From an uncultured Cyclobacteriaceae bacterium (lineage in GTDB: Bacteria; Bacteroidota; Bacteroidia; Cytophagales; Cyclobacteriaceae): a stretch of DNA of 64,000 bases. The DNA is taken from assembly GCA_943788235.1 (NCBI GenBank), contig CALSPM010000004.1:102593-166592 (forward strand), read 5' to 3'. The translations under genes and the position numbers were made by a program. Shown here piece by piece: positions 30,220 through 40,123 of the stretch; position 1 is the stretch's first letter, and every line of letters begins with the position of its first letter. Below the pieces are notes generated by a model that searched no databases, was not told the DNA's origin, and saw nothing but the letters and a program-made list of their open reading frames with translations.

Positions 30220-31653
30220 ATGATGAACAAAATGGTAGGAAATTTTTTTAAAACTTATGGGGTCATGATACTGCTGTCGTTGACCTTTTACAGTTGTGCC
30301 CAAAAAGCAGAAGAGCGTATCGGACATGAAATTACTATTGAAGTGGTGGGCATCAAAGATTCCTCCACGATTGTAGGATATCATTTTGGGAACCAACGAT
30401 TAATTCTAGATTCTGCTGAAATCATCAATGATAAGCTTCAACTAAAAGGAGAATACACTTTAGAAAAAGGCGTATACTTTCTTTATTCTCCAAATTTTTA
30501 TTTTGAATTTATTATCAGTGATCAATTTTTTGAAATGAAAATCAACTCCGAGCTGGGGTATAAGGACATTGAAATCTCTGGATCAGAGGACAATGAATTG
30601 TTTGCCCAATTTCAAAACAAAATGGCTGAAATTCAAAAGCAACAATCGGAATTGTCAGGACGCTTAACCACTGCGTCGGCTGCTGATTCTATTTCAATTA
30701 CCCAAGAATTAGAGGGATTAGGGTTGAGCGCAAAGAAATTTCGTGAGTCATTAATCTCAGATAATCCTGATTTATTTTTCATCTCTTTTTTAAGGATTGT
30801 TGAAGGAGTAACGATTCCTGTATTCGAGGAAATAGAGGACCTCCAAGCTCGCAAAACTGCATCCTTTAAATACTACAGAGATCATTATTTTGATGTGCTA
30901 GCCGATGCACCTAGTATGATGAGGACACCTGTTTTTCATGGTTATGTGATGAAGTATTTTGATGATTTGGTCATCCGACAAGCCGACTCTGTCAATATCA
31001 AGATTAAAGACTGGTTAGATAAATTTGAAGGCCATCCACAGGGGTTTAGGTATTGGCTGATGACCTTATACACCAAATATCAAGAGTCCAAAATCATGGG
31101 AATGGATGGGGTCACTGTATTTTTATCTGATGAGTATTTTTTGACGGATAAAGTTGATTTTATGGATGAAGATCAGAAGATTGAAATAGAAGAAGAGTTA
31201 AAGTTTATCCGACCCAATCTGATTGGTAAAATGGCACCAAGGATGAACTTATTAGATACCGCAATGCAGCCATTTTCCTTGAATCAATTGAATGAAAAGT
31301 ATTTAATTTATTTTTTTTATGATCCAGATTGTGGTCACTGTAAAAAGAAGACGCCTGTATTAAAGGAGGCCTATGCTGATTTGAAGAAAGCAGGAGCAGA
31401 GGTGATTGCTATTTGCACCATTACAGATACAGACAAATGGAAAAAATTTGTCAAAGAACAAAAGCTAGATTGGTTGAATCTCGGGGATCCGCTGTATCAG
31501 AATAATTTCAGAATGGAATACAATGTTAGAACGACACCTCAGCTGTACGTGTTAAATCAGGAAAGAAAAATAATAGCCAAAAAAATAGATGTAGAACAGG
31601 TGCTCGATTTTATTCAAAATTATGAACTTCTTGATCAAAACCGAGCTCAATAA
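30220..31653 (+). CDS. Thioredoxin-fold lipoprotein (DUF4369/DUF5106-like, ResA-type C-terminus)
   Basis: 477 residues. Lipoprotein signal ending TFYSC. N-terminal DUF4369-like strands (about 35-130), a helical middle (DUF5106-like), and a C-terminal thioredoxin domain with DPDCGHCKKKTP (CxxC) and the cis-Pro in RTTPQLYVL. Typical of Bacteroidota periplasmic thiol-disulphide proteins. Partner unknown. The broken transporter follows 45 bp downstream. Confidence 0.85.
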   Translation: MMNKMVGNFFKTYGVMILLSLTFYSCAQKAEERIGHEITIEVVGIKDSSTIVGYHFGNQRLILDSAEIINDKLQLKGEYTLEKGVYFLYSPNFYFEFIISDQFFEMKINSELGYKDIEISGSEDNELFAQFQNKMAEIQKQQSELSGRLTTASAADSISITQELEGLGLSAKKFRESLISDNPDLFFISFLRIVEGVTIPVFEEIEDLQARKTASFKYYRDHYFDVLADAPSMMRTPVFHGYVMKYFDDLVIRQADSVNIKIKDWLDKFEGHPQGFRYWLMTLYTKYQESKIMGMDGVTVFLSDEYFLTDKVDFMDEDQKIEIEEELKFIRPNLIGKMAPRMNLLDTAMQPFSLNQLNEKYLIYFFYDPDCGHCKKKTPVLKEAYADLKKAGAEVIAICTITDTDKWKKFVKEQKLDWLNLGDPLYQNNFRMEYNVRTTPQLYVLNQERKIIAKKIDVEQVLDFIQNYELLDQNRAQ

Positions 31654-31697
31654 TCGATGAATTGAATTTTATCGTATCTAATTTTAGATACTGATCT

Positions 31698-33005
31698 TTG
31701 AACAAACGGGTACTATACTATGCGATCGTCGTCCCCTTGGGCGGCTTTCTTTTTGGATTTGACACTGCGGTCATATCTGGTGCCGAACAAGCTATTCAAA
31801 TCGTTTGGAATCTCAATGCATTAGAACATGGTTTTACAGTTTCTATTGCTTTAATAGGTACCGTTTTAGGAGCCCTTTTCGGTGGGGTTCCTTGTGACAA
31901 ATATGGGCGAAAGAAGACTTTAATCGGTATAGGTGTTCTCTATTTTATTTCTGCCTTCGGATCGTAATTGACTACAGATTGGCATACTTTCCTATTTATC
32001 AGATGGATTGGTGGCACCGGCGTTGGAGCTTCGTCAATCGCAGGCCCTCTTTACATTTCAGAAATTGCACCGGTCAAAGTCAGGGGGAGACTAGTGGCTA
32101 TGTATCAATTCAATGTTGTTTTAGGAATATTAATTGCTTTTTTATCAAACTATATCGTTACGGATTTTGATGGTGAAAATAATTGGCGATGGATGTTGGG
32201 TGTGGAAATTTTACCCGCGATTGTTTTTATTTTATTAATGTTCACGGTTCCCAAGAGTCCTCGTTGGTTAATTGTGAAAAGAGGATTAGTAGCGGAGGCG
32301 AGGTGTTTTTTTGAATGGATGGAATCAGAAAGTATTGAAGAAAAAATTGCTGATATCCAAGCGACCATAAACCAAAATCATTCTCAAAAAGCCCGATATA
32401 GTCATTATAAAAGACCTTTTTTCTGGCTATTATGTTAGCTATATTTAACCAATTTTTGCGATCAATGCCATTATTTATTATGCACCTAGAATATTTGAGA
32501 TGGCAGGATTGGGTAAATCTGCGGCAATTCGTTCTTCAGTGGGCGTAGGAACTACCAATTTCATATTTACGCTTTTGGCTATTTCTTTATAGATAGATTA
32601 GGTAGAAGATTGTTGATGCATATGGGATCATTAGGCCTCATTGTTACGCTTTTAATGGTTGCTTTTTCATTTTGCTCAGAAAATGAACAGATGGCAAGGA
32701 TACCCATTTATCTATTTTTATGTAATTGTTTTTTTGCGTTTTATCAGGGAGCAGTCATTTGGGTATTCATTGCGGAGATCTTCCCCAATGACCTAAGGGC
32801 AATAGGGCAATCGGTAGGGAACTTTACCCACTGGATTATGGCTACAATCATCGCCGCTATTTTTCGAGCTTTGACAGCTTTTACGGGTCCTGAAAATACC
32901 TTTGCCTTATTCGCCACGATGATAATATTTCAGTGGATATTTGTCTTTGTCTGGATACCAGAAACGAAAGGACGTACCTTAGAAGATTTGGGACAATCTA
33001 TTTGA
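31698..33005 (+). pseudogene. Sugar-porter MFS transporter, multiply broken
   Basis: A TTG start gives GGFLFGFDTAVISGAEQ, DKYGRKKTL; later RWIGGTGVGASS, YISEIAPVKVRGRLV, PKSPRWLIV, FIDRLGRRLL and PETKGRTLEDL. These are XylE-like sugar:proton symporter signatures in order. Lesions: in-frame TAA at 31965-31967, frameshifts near 32425 and 32455, and a lost T near 32592. The restored length (about 436 codons) is normal, so the gene is complete but dead, unless some lesions are sequence errors. Confidence 0.9.
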
Positions 33006-33092
33006 GGTACTTCTCCTATCAGTTATCTATTGGGACAGTTATCCTTGAAAATATTCAATTCGCTAGGCCTGGCCTCACCCATGAATAACTTG

Positions 33093-33272
33093 TTATTTCG
33101 ACAAATTGATCTCTCGAAGCGAGTCAATTTCTAGTGCCCTATTAAATAATTTCACATATCGAACCCCTTCTATGGGGTCCTTAACGAATGGTTCCGGGTG
33201 CATTGAAAAGTGATTAGATTTATTCTTAGACAATAACTTTTTGAGTCCTGTTGATAACTTGCTATGCACCAT
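33093..33272 (-). CDS. Small hypothetical ORF in a 450-bp gap
   Basis: 59 codons, basic N-terminus then HPEPFVKDPIEGVRYVKLF and SLREINLSK. No family recognised; it could be a small gene or a remnant. The rest of 33006-33452 is AT-rich with nothing else seen. Confidence 0.3.
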   Translation of the reverse strand: MVHSKLSTGLKKLLSKNKSNHFSMHPEPFVKDPIEGVRYVKLFNRALEIDSLREINLSK

Positions 33273-33452
33273 AAATTCAAATATTTCGAAGTATAATTAA
33301 TAGGATAAAACAGTTTTTATTAAACTCTTTTATCATTGATTACTTTTTGTAACTTATCGATAAAACACACAAATAGCTTAAACAGTTGGAACTGATAACT
33401 AGATAATTAGAAATGGAATAGAGATGAATGATTTACCATATATATTTTATTT

Positions 33453-34533
33453 TTATAAATAATCTTGATGTAGGTCCATAATAGCGAAATATAGCCAATA
33501 AGATGGTCCAAAAAATCTATAAAAATAATTTTTTGCACCCACACTGACTATTAAATTTTCCTCAGGGTTGATATAAAGGTGATAGCCTGTTTGGCCTGGA
33601 ATATAAAAAGTTCGCTTGCTGTTATAAGGCGCATTGCCTTGTTCCTCGGTAAACTGAAACCAGAGATAGCCTAAACTATAAGAATAACTGGGTTGATGTT
33701 GGGCGTTAGTAGACTCATGAATCCAATCATCAGATAGAATTACTTGATCTTTCCAAACTCCGTTTTTGATTAAATAGATATCCAATTTTTGTGAAATCCA
33801 GTTGCGTAAGGTAGAGACCGTTGGTTGCATTTGTAGTACCTGATGGATCAGTAGTCCAAAGCCACCCCTCAATTTCTAAGGCTTTGAACAGTCTTCGGTC
33901 GATGTATGAAGAAAGGGTTTCATTAGTCAGATTTTGAATGATTTTTGAGAGGATCATACTGGCTCCTGAATTGAAATTATATCGCCCTCCAGGAATGGCA
34001 TCTAATGGTTTTTTAAGCAGGTTTTTAACCCAATCATTGCTATTCATCATTTCTTCAAGATCATTTTCTGAGACGATTTCATCCCAAGACAAACCACTAC
34101 GATGGGTGAGAAGTTGACGAATCGTGATTGTTTTTTTTAGTGAATCATTGGACAGTTCATTTTCATATTCGGGAAGTAAATCTGCTATGGGAGTTTCAAT
34201 TGAAATTAAATAACCATCATCAATCGCCATTCCAATGGCGATCGAAGCTAAAATATTAGTGGCATTATCGATATTATTGAGATCTTCTCTTTGCTGATCT
34301 AAATAATAGTTTTCAAAAATAAGTTGGTCATCTTTGATAATGACCAATGCATGTATATTTCTATATTCATCATTGAGAATGGCCTCATTTAGATTTAAAA
34401 AATCGCTATCAATGAGGCTAAATTGATTTGGCAATGCATAATTCCAAGTCTGTTGATCGGGTTCTAGTTTTTCATTTGTAAATACACATGAGCCGAATAA
34501 TAAAAGTAGAAAAAAGGGTTTAATATTTTTCAT
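33453..34533 (-). pseudogene. Class C beta-lactamase-like serine hydrolase, frameshifted and lacking SxxK
   Basis: Lipoprotein signal ending FGSC. Serine hydrolase landmarks follow: ALVIIKDDQLIFENYY, IRQLLTHRSGLSWDE, GRYNFNSGASMIL, and in the second frame YSLGYLWFQF and GQTGYHLYINPEENLIVSVG. The usual catalytic SxxK is N-A-T-N (residues 90-93). The two frames join at KIGYL / IKNGVWKD by removing one T near 33780. Both a lost active site and a frameshift suggest it is not a functioning enzyme. It overlaps the next gene's end by 14 bp. Confidence 0.8.
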
Positions 34534-35140
34534 TACTCAAATTTATTTTTAAGCCTAAACTATAAAAAAAACCTGAAAAATCAGCAGAATTTATCTGAGG
34601 CAGCTCTAATTTCTTGATCTGTTGATAACCAACTTTGGCGGATAGTTGTAGCCAGAATTTAGGATAAATAGTAATTTCCAATTCTGGTTTAATACCTTCA
34701 GATTTACTAGAAAAAGCATATTCCTTTGATGCGGGATCTTCCCAGACCATTTGACCCCATTGGTAAGCTGTATTAACATAGCCATTGATCCATTTCGATT
34801 GAAAGATGCGTATCCCCAAAATAATACCTCCATGCTGAGCATTTAATCGATAGGTACTTGGGAAAATCACATACTGTTTAAGTCCCCCTATGAGAGAAGA
34901 ATACGTCATTCCAAGGGATAGTCTTTCATGGGTTAAGGAGATATCTAGGCGTATTTGTTTTTGAAAACTCTTCATTGTCGGAGTCATGTCAAAACCAGCA
35001 AAACCAGTCCATCCAATATTTTTATTTTCTAAAAAATGGCTCAAGTTATCGGTCTTATTTTGGGTTAAGCTATCTGCTTGTTGAGCAACGATCACATATT
35101 GAAAAAAGCAGAGCAGGAGACCGAGATAGTATTTATACAT
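34520..35140 (-). CDS. Hypothetical outer-membrane beta-barrel-like protein
   Basis: 206 residues. Signal peptide ending VIVAQ. The rest alternates hydrophobic and polar residues with many aromatics (GWTGFAGFDMTP, SLGMTYSSLIGGLKQYVIF, FWLQLSAKVGYQQI) and ends in a strand (FFYSLGLKINL), as in small outer-membrane barrels. No named family. Upstream of and overlapping the serine hydrolase gene, so likely one transcript. Confidence 0.6.
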   Translation of the reverse strand: MYKYYLGLLLCFFQYVIVAQQADSLTQNKTDNLSHFLENKNIGWTGFAGFDMTPTMKSFQKQIRLDISLTHERLSLGMTYSSLIGGLKQYVIFPSTYRLNAQHGGIILGIRIFQSKWINGYVNTAYQWGQMVWEDPASKEYAFSSKSEGIKPELEITIYPKFWLQLSAKVGYQQIKKLELPQINSADFSGFFYSLGLKINLSNEKY

Positions 35141-35339
35141 TTATTAAAAAAAAGTGTGAGATCTTGACTCAGACAATATCGAAAATTCCGTAGGAAATAA
35201 AAAGGGTATTTGATAATTATTTCAAATGCCTTACAGGCTAGTCAAGAGAGTTATCCAAATTAAAAAAAGTGAGTTAAGGTAATAGACAGAGCTCTAGGCA
35301 AATAAAAATGAGGGTAAAACAGAAATCTCGTTTTTCGTT

Positions 35340-36050
35340 TTAATAGGTTTTGGAGAGATTGAAATGTTCTTTATCAGAATCAAGCACTTTTCGATCAGTA
35401 CATTTTAAAATTCTGGCGGGATATTTTTCTATGAAAAAATGGTTGTGGGTAGCCATTAAGACTGCCGTACCGTATTTATTGATTTCTAAAAATAATTTAA
35501 AAATATCTTCGCTTACTGCAGGGTCTAAATTTCCTGTAGGTTCATCCGCAATTAATATTTTGGGTTCATTGATCAATGCTCTGGCAATTACGACGCGCTG
35601 TTGCTCTCCACCTGAAAGCTGATGTGGCATTTTATTATTAACACCACCGAGCCCAACCCTCATCAGTACTTCCGCCATGCGTACTTTCATTTTAGCTTGA
35701 TCTCTCCAACCTGTGGCGCCCATGATGAATTCTAGATTTTCTGCAACCGTGCGGTCATAGAAGAGCTCAAAGTCTTGAAAAATAATACCTATTTTTCTTC
35801 TCATGAAAGGTATTTCGTTTTCGTTCATTTGATGGATATGATAGCCGACCATTTGAATTTCACCAATTTCTAAAGGCAAGTCGGCATACAAAGTTTTCAA
35901 TAAAGATGATTTTCCACTTCCCGTCTTACCTATCAAATAAACAAACTCATCTTGCAAAATATTGAAATCGACATGATCAAGTACCGGATGTTCACCTTGA
36001 AATATGGTAGCTTTTTTAACTTGAATGATATAATCTTGCTCAGTAGACAT
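35340..36050 (-). CDS. ftsE: Cell-division ABC ATPase
   Basis: 236 residues. Walker A GKTGSGKSS, signature LSGGEQQRV, Walker B ILIADEPTG, and the H-loop MATHNH. The LYADLPLEIGEIQMVGY and FQDFELFYDRTVAENL blocks are typical of FtsE, which with FtsX regulates peptidoglycan hydrolases at division. ftsX is not adjacent. It follows the 67-aa gene directly and ends near a long gap. Confidence 0.9.
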   Translation of the reverse strand: MSTEQDYIIQVKKATIFQGEHPVLDHVDFNILQDEFVYLIGKTGSGKSSLLKTLYADLPLEIGEIQMVGYHIHQMNENEIPFMRRKIGIIFQDFELFYDRTVAENLEFIMGATGWRDQAKMKVRMAEVLMRVGLGGVNNKMPHQLSGGEQQRVVIARALINEPKILIADEPTGNLDPAVSEDIFKLFLEINKYGTAVLMATHNHFFIEKYPARILKCTDRKVLDSDKEHFNLSKTY

Positions 36051-36254
36051 CTATAACTCTAAAGGCTTTAATTTACCAAAGGGCATTTTTTCAATCATTA
36101 ATTTCAGCTTTTCTTCTTTTCCCCCAAGTCCCAATCTTTCCAATTTTTTGAGTGGCCTGTCTGCTCTAAAATACGCAATTAAAACGAATTTATCATTTCT
36201 TAATTGAATGTAGTCAGGGATTTTAGCTTTTCCTCGAACTTTGATAATATACAT
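36051..36254 (-). CDS. Small basic protein upstream of ftsE
   Basis: 67 residues, MYIIKVRGKAKIPDYIQLRNDKFVLIAYF at the start (quoted in part: KIPDYIQLRNDKFVLIAYF), basic, cytosolic. Stop and the ftsE start abut. I believe such small proteins recur next to ftsE in Bacteroidota, but the function is unknown. Confidence 0.7.
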   Translation of the reverse strand: MYIIKVRGKAKIPDYIQLRNDKFVLIAYFRADRPLKKLERLGLGGKEEKLKLMIEKMPFGKLKPLEL

Positions 36255-36277
36255 ACGCTTTCAAGGGGAATATTTTT

Positions 36278-36931
36278 TTAGTTGCCTTTTCGATAATCTG
36301 CAAGAAATTTCTCTAGACCACTATCGGTTAAGGGATGCTTGAGAAGACCTGTGATAACGTTTAGGGGGCAGGTAACTACATCAGCACCTATTTCGGCACA
36401 TTGAAGAAGGTGTAAATTATGTCGGACAGATGCGGCAAGAACTTCAGTTTCGAATCCGAAGTTGTCAAAAATATGCACAATTTGCTCAATCAATTGGATA
36501 CCGTCTGATCCAATATCATCTAGTCTTCCGATAAATGGAGAAACATAAGAGGCACCTGCTTTGGCGGCTAAAATCGCCTGCCCGGCGTTAAAAATGAGTG
36601 TGCAATTGGTTCTAATCCCTTCATCAGCCAGTGCTTTTATGGCCTTAACCCCTTCTTTAATCATAGGAATTTTCACCACTATTTTATCATCTATTTTTGC
36701 TAAAGATTTACCTTCCTTGAGCATCTCATCAAAGTGGGTAGAAATGACTTCTGCGCTTACATTGTCATCAACAATGTTACAAATATCTTTATAATGCTTT
36801 GAGATATTTTTAGTTCCGGTAATCCCCTCTTTTGCCATCAGTGATGGATTCGTAGTTACACCATCAAGAACACCAAGGTCATAAGCTTCTTTTATTTCAG
36901 AAAGATTGGCCGTATCAATAAAAAATTTCAT
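36278..36931 (-). CDS. fsa: Fructose-6-phosphate aldolase / transaldolase-like
   Basis: 217 residues from ATG 36929-36931 ([16 protein letters not shown]). The longer ORF to 37051 is false because it reads through the SRP RNA. Motifs: [20 protein letters not shown] with the Schiff-base Lys, [28 protein letters not shown]. Family members cleave fructose 6-phosphate or act as small transaldolases in the pentose phosphate pathway. Length is normal. Confidence 0.9.
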   Translation of the reverse strand: MKFFIDTANLSEIKEAYDLGVLDGVTTNPSLMAKEGITGTKNISKHYKDICNIVDDNVSAEVISTHFDEMLKEGKSLAKIDDKIVVKIPMIKEGVKAIKALADEGIRTNCTLIFNAGQAILAAKAGASYVSPFIGRLDDIGSDGIQLIEQIVHIFDNFGFETEVLAASVRHNLHLLQCAEIGADVVTCPLNVITGLLKHPLTDSGLEKFLADYRKGN

Positions 36932-36960
36932 CAGAGAATCATTTAGTTTAAATAAAAAAA

Positions 36961-37049
36961 GCAAACGAAAATCGCACCGCTTCAACCGTTTACCCTTGCT
37001 TCCTTCCGGACCTGGGGGATTCAACAGGAGCTGGTCGTATTCGTTTGCC
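36961..37049 (-). ncRNA. ffs: Signal recognition particle RNA (small bacterial type)
   Basis: On the minus strand GCAAACGAA (37048-37040) pairs with the 3' TTCGTTTGC end, and the apical part contains AGGTCCGGAAGGAAGCA with the GGAA tetraloop and the conserved asymmetric loop that binds Ffh. A T run follows (36960-36953). Length about 89 nt. It lies directly upstream of fsa. Confidence 0.9.
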
Positions 37050-37249
37050 AAAACAAATTTAATGCGAAATTATTTACTATTTAAGTTTGTCTTTCAATTA
37101 AGTTCTGAGTTTCAGATAATATTTTCATTTATAAATATAAATGTGGGAGTTCGGAAGAACTTATCAGTATTAGATCATACTTTTGTTTGTTATGAAAAAT
37201 GTAAAAACAAAGATTTATAGGTCAAAATGACAGATAATTGCGGTAGGGT

Positions 37250-37948
37250 ATGAGGCATTTCATGGTTTTTATTTTGTTTTTGTTTGCCGTTGAGAGAACT
37301 AATGGTCAAGGATATTGGTTACTAGGACCAACGATGGGACCTCATTATTCGTCTTCTTACATCGAGCATACCATTTATAGGGTTAATTTACTCTCTCGGC
37401 CAATCAAAGGCTTGCACGGAGGTTTGATGTTTCAATATTTTCCTGATATTTACAAAGGAAGTCTGAAGACAGGTCTCAGGATGAGCATCAATTTTACTGA
37501 AAAGGGTTGGGACCAAGAGTATTTGGATACCCTCAATACCCTCCATACCGTTCGGACAAAAATGGATTACTTAAACATCCCTATAGAATCTATTTTTTAT
37601 GTAGGTTCTCAAAAAAGTAAGGCCTACCTTCTTTTGGGCATTTATGTGGATTTTTTATTGCGATACGATGTTCCAAAAAATCCTCAAGACAAAAGCGAAA
37701 AGACTGATTTTTGGACGTTTGATCCTCAACGCGATAAGTCGTTTGCCTATGGAGGTAAGTGTGGTTTGGGATACCAAAGGAAGATAGGCTTCGGACAGCT
37801 GTCTTTAGAAGCTTATATTACATACGGCTTCAGTAACATCATGTTTACTATTGATAGGTCAACGGACATACCTGATATGAGTAATCATTGGGATACTGGA
37901 TTGAGCTTAAGTTATTTAATTCCTTTAATGAGGAATAAATTTAATTAA
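37250..37948 (+). CDS. PorT-like outer-membrane beta-barrel protein
   Basis: 232 residues; signal peptide ending ERTNGQ. Repeated amphipathic strands (GLMFQYFPDIYKGSLKTGLRMSINF, quoted in part: SLKTGLRMSINF; YLNIPIESIFYVG; SFAYGGKCGLGYQRKIGFG; LSLEAYITYGFSNI) as in PorT-family barrels. Function unknown. It is divergent from the SRP RNA and converges with the TerB-like gene. Confidence 0.6.
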   Translation: MRHFMVFILFLFAVERTNGQGYWLLGPTMGPHYSSSYIEHTIYRVNLLSRPIKGLHGGLMFQYFPDIYKGSLKTGLRMSINFTEKGWDQEYLDTLNTLHTVRTKMDYLNIPIESIFYVGSQKSKAYLLLGIYVDFLLRYDVPKNPQDKSEKTDFWTFDPQRDKSFAYGGKCGLGYQRKIGFGQLSLEAYITYGFSNIMFTIDRSTDIPDMSNHWDTGLSLSYLIPLMRNKFN

Positions 37949-38043
37949 ATGCGTACTAGATTCCTGAATTTAGAAGTGAGGGTTTCAACCTGCTACAAGT
38001 ATTCGATATCTGACTTTATCTCATATTAAAAGCTCAGTAATTC

Positions 38044-38457
38044 CTAGATTTCATCGATAAAATACGTAACGACAATGTCTTCCAATGTGCTCCGATCAGT
38101 ATGGATGCTCTCAGAGGTGTAGATGTAGGCAGAGAGCTCCATGATTACTTTGGGTTGATAGCCAAATTTAAGAGCAATTCTTTCACAAAAATCAATTTCA
38201 TTCTGATAAATTTTTTTATCAATTTTCATGAGTCTGATTAGGCCTATCAGGCATTCTAATTTTTCTTCTTTTGGCAAATGATATAAGTCCTCGACGGATT
38301 TTGGAGATGCAATGACTGCTTCTATTTGAGTAGAATTGAGTCCGTTATCTTGATCCGTTTTTTTAATAATCTCTATTTCCTCTGTTGAGATATTATGATC
38401 TGCCTGAGCAAGATGAATGAGCATACTGAGTTGCATATCGAGAGGTAACACACTCAA
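38044..38457 (-). CDS. TerB-like (DjlA N-domain fold) protein
   Basis: 137 residues, all helical and acidic, cytosolic. The segment MLIHLAQADHNISTEEIEIIKK fits the TerB/tellurite-resistance fold (A.AD..IS..E...). Not evidence of tellurite resistance. Divergent from the trp leader. Confidence 0.65.
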   Translation of the reverse strand: MSVLPLDMQLSMLIHLAQADHNISTEEIEIIKKTDQDNGLNSTQIEAVIASPKSVEDLYHLPKEEKLECLIGLIRLMKIDKKIYQNEIDFCERIALKFGYQPKVIMELSAYIYTSESIHTDRSTLEDIVVTYFIDEI

Positions 38458-38590
38458 GCAAAGAAGAAAAAAATACTTAAAATCGCAAAAAAATGAGGGC
38501 TTTACTCAAAGAAGTTGGTTAAAGAATATTTTATAAAAAAAATAATTTCAATTTGTTTCTTTGCAAGAAATACACTTTATTCGCAGTAGA

Positions 38591-38647
38591 ATGAATTTAA
38601 ACAAAACATATCGGTGGTGGCTAGAAATACAAATTAATAATTTGTGA
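38591..38647 (+). CDS. trpL: Tryptophan operon leader peptide
   Basis: An 18-codon ORF encoding MNLNKTYRWWLEIQINNL, with tandem Trp codons at 38615-38620, placed 66 bp before trpE and followed by competing hairpins and a terminator. This is the layout of a ribosome-mediated attenuator. Found by reading the leader; too short for routine ORF calling. Confidence 0.85.
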   Translation: MNLNKTYRWWLEIQINNL

Positions 38648-38704
38648 GCATTACCTTTTGTAAGAAAAACATAAAGCCTGCTGTTCACAGCAGGCTTTTT
38701 TTTT
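38613..38704 (+). promoter_or_regulatory. trp attenuator with three competing hairpins
   Basis: Segment 1 GGTGGTGGCT (38613-38622, containing the Trp codons) can pair with segment 2 AGCATTACC (38647-38655) with two G-U pairs and one bulge. Segment 2 GTGAGCA (38644-38650) can instead pair with TGC and TCAC in 38679-38688, blocking segment 3. Segment 3 otherwise forms the terminator with segment 4. A ribosome stalled on Trp codons would free segment 2, favour the antiterminator and let trpE be read; a ribosome at the leader stop (38645-38647) would cover segment 2 and let the terminator form. Confidence 0.8.
38673..38704 (+). terminator. trp leader terminator
   Basis: GCCTGCTGT (38676-38684) pairs with ACAGCAGGC (38687-38695); nine T follow (38696-38704). 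A 2-nt loop with an AAA/TTT extension. It lies 9 bp before the trpE ATG, so it must be antiterminated for expression. Confidence 0.9.
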
Positions 38705-38713
38705 GATCCATTA

Positions 38714-40123
38714 ATGATGAAAAAATATTCCTTAAAAACCATTGCGTCTAGCTTTTTAGCAGATACCATTACTCCGGTTTCCGCCTATTTGCAGCTCAGA
38801 GATCAATTTTCGAATGTTCTCTTGCTTGAAAGTTCAGATTATCATGGCGAAGAAGATAGCTACTCTTATATCTGTTGCCATCCGATAGCCACTTTTGAGA
38901 CCTATCAAGGAATCACGAGTTGCACTTATCCGGATGGTTCAAAAGAGGAGATTGATACGGATCCTTTGGAGGCACTCAAAACATTTAAATCAGTATTTGA
39001 ATATAAAAAACCCGAGGTAAAATATAGTGAAACGGGTCTCTTTGGTTATATAAATTACGATGCAGTCGTACATTTTGAAGAGGTTGAAATACAAGAGAAT
39101 TTATCGACCCATAAGCGCATACCAGAGATCAGGTATTCGTTGTATAAATATCTTATTATTTTTGATCAATTTAAAAATCAGTGTCACGTTGTCGAATCTT
39201 ACTTAGATGAGCCAGGTAGTGAGATTAAAAGGATTATAGAATGCTTACACAAGCAGACCACACCCTCTTTTTCCTTCGATAGGGTAGGCGAAATAACCTC
39301 TGATCATACCGATAATCAGTTTTTAGAAATGGTCAAAAAAGGGATTGATCATTGTAACCTAGGTGATGTTTTTCAGGTCGTTTTCTCACGACAATTTGAG
39401 TCCGTATTTAAGGGAGATGAATTTCAAGTATATCGAGCACTCAGATCTATCAATCCATCTCCTTATCTTTTTTATTTTGATTATGGCTCCTATAAAATTT
39501 TTGGTTCATCTCCTGAAGCGCAAATAATTGTAAATGCGAAAGAAGCTGTAATCTATCCCATTGCAGGAACTTTTATAAGGACCGGAGACGATGCGGCGGA
39601 TGCTGATTTGGCTCGAAAGCTTTTAGAGGATCCCAAGGAGAATTCTGAACACATCATGCTGGTAGATTTGGCTCGAAATGATCTCAGTAAGTTTACCTCG
39701 GAGGTCAACGTTGAAACCTACAAAGAAGTTCAGTATTATTCCCATGTCATTCACCTAGTGAGTAAGGTTACCGGACAATTGGATCTAGTGTCAGATTCTT
39801 TAGATATTGTTGCCAGTACGTTTCCGGCGGGAACCTTGTCCGGGGCGCCTAAGCACCGTGCGATGGAACTTATCGGCGAATACGAAAAGAGTGCGCGAGG
39901 ATATTATGGCGGCGCCATTGGGTTTATGGATTTTGAAGCAGGCTTTAATCATGCCATTATGATTCGTACTTTTTTAAGTCAGGGGGGGAAATTGATCTTC
40001 AGAGCAGGTGCAGGTATTGTTTCTAAGTCCGTCCCAGAGAACGAAGTCCAGGAAGTTTATAATAAGCTAGCAGCTCTTGAAAAGGCGATGGAGATGGCAC
40101 AATTGAATTCAAAGTCAAGATGA
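38714..40123 (+). CDS. trpE: Anthranilate synthase component I
   Basis: 469 residues. Converts chorismate and ammonia (from TrpG) to anthranilate. The tryptophan-feedback site LLESSD lies near the N-terminus. The chorismate-binding core includes GDVFQVVFSRQF, SSPEAQI, YPIAGT, ENSEHIMLVDLARNDL, FPAGTLSGAPKHRAMELI and RAGAGIV. First gene of the operon under the attenuator; overlaps trpG by 4 bp. ATG ATG gives two possible starts (38714, 38717). Confidence 0.97.
   Translation: MMKKYSLKTIASSFLADTITPVSAYLQLRDQFSNVLLLESSDYHGEEDSYSYICCHPIATFETYQGITSCTYPDGSKEEIDTDPLEALKTFKSVFEYKKPEVKYSETGLFGYINYDAVVHFEEVEIQENLSTHKRIPEIRYSLYKYLIIFDQFKNQCHVVESYLDEPGSEIKRIIECLHKQTTPSFSFDRVGEITSDHTDNQFLEMVKKGIDHCNLGDVFQVVFSRQFESVFKGDEFQVYRALRSINPSPYLFYFDYGSYKIFGSSPEAQIIVNAKEAVIYPIAGTFIRTGDDAADADLARKLLEDPKENSEHIMLVDLARNDLSKFTSEVNVETYKEVQYYSHVIHLVSKVTGQLDLVSDSLDIVASTFPAGTLSGAPKHRAMELIGEYEKSARGYYGGAIGFMDFEAGFNHAIMIRTFLSQGGKLIFRAGAGIVSKSVPENEVQEVYNKLAALEKAMEMAQLNSKSR

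Noticed and set aside
36932..37051. N-terminal extension of fructose-6-phosphate aldolase
   Set aside because: These bases are the SRP RNA; the normal aldolase start is the ATG at 36929-36931.
36906..37220. Plus-strand ORF over the SRP RNA
   Set aside because: Antisense to a structured RNA and without any protein family features.
38044..38457. Tellurite resistance from the TerB-like fold
   Set aside because: The fold alone is not evidence; no other ter genes are present.
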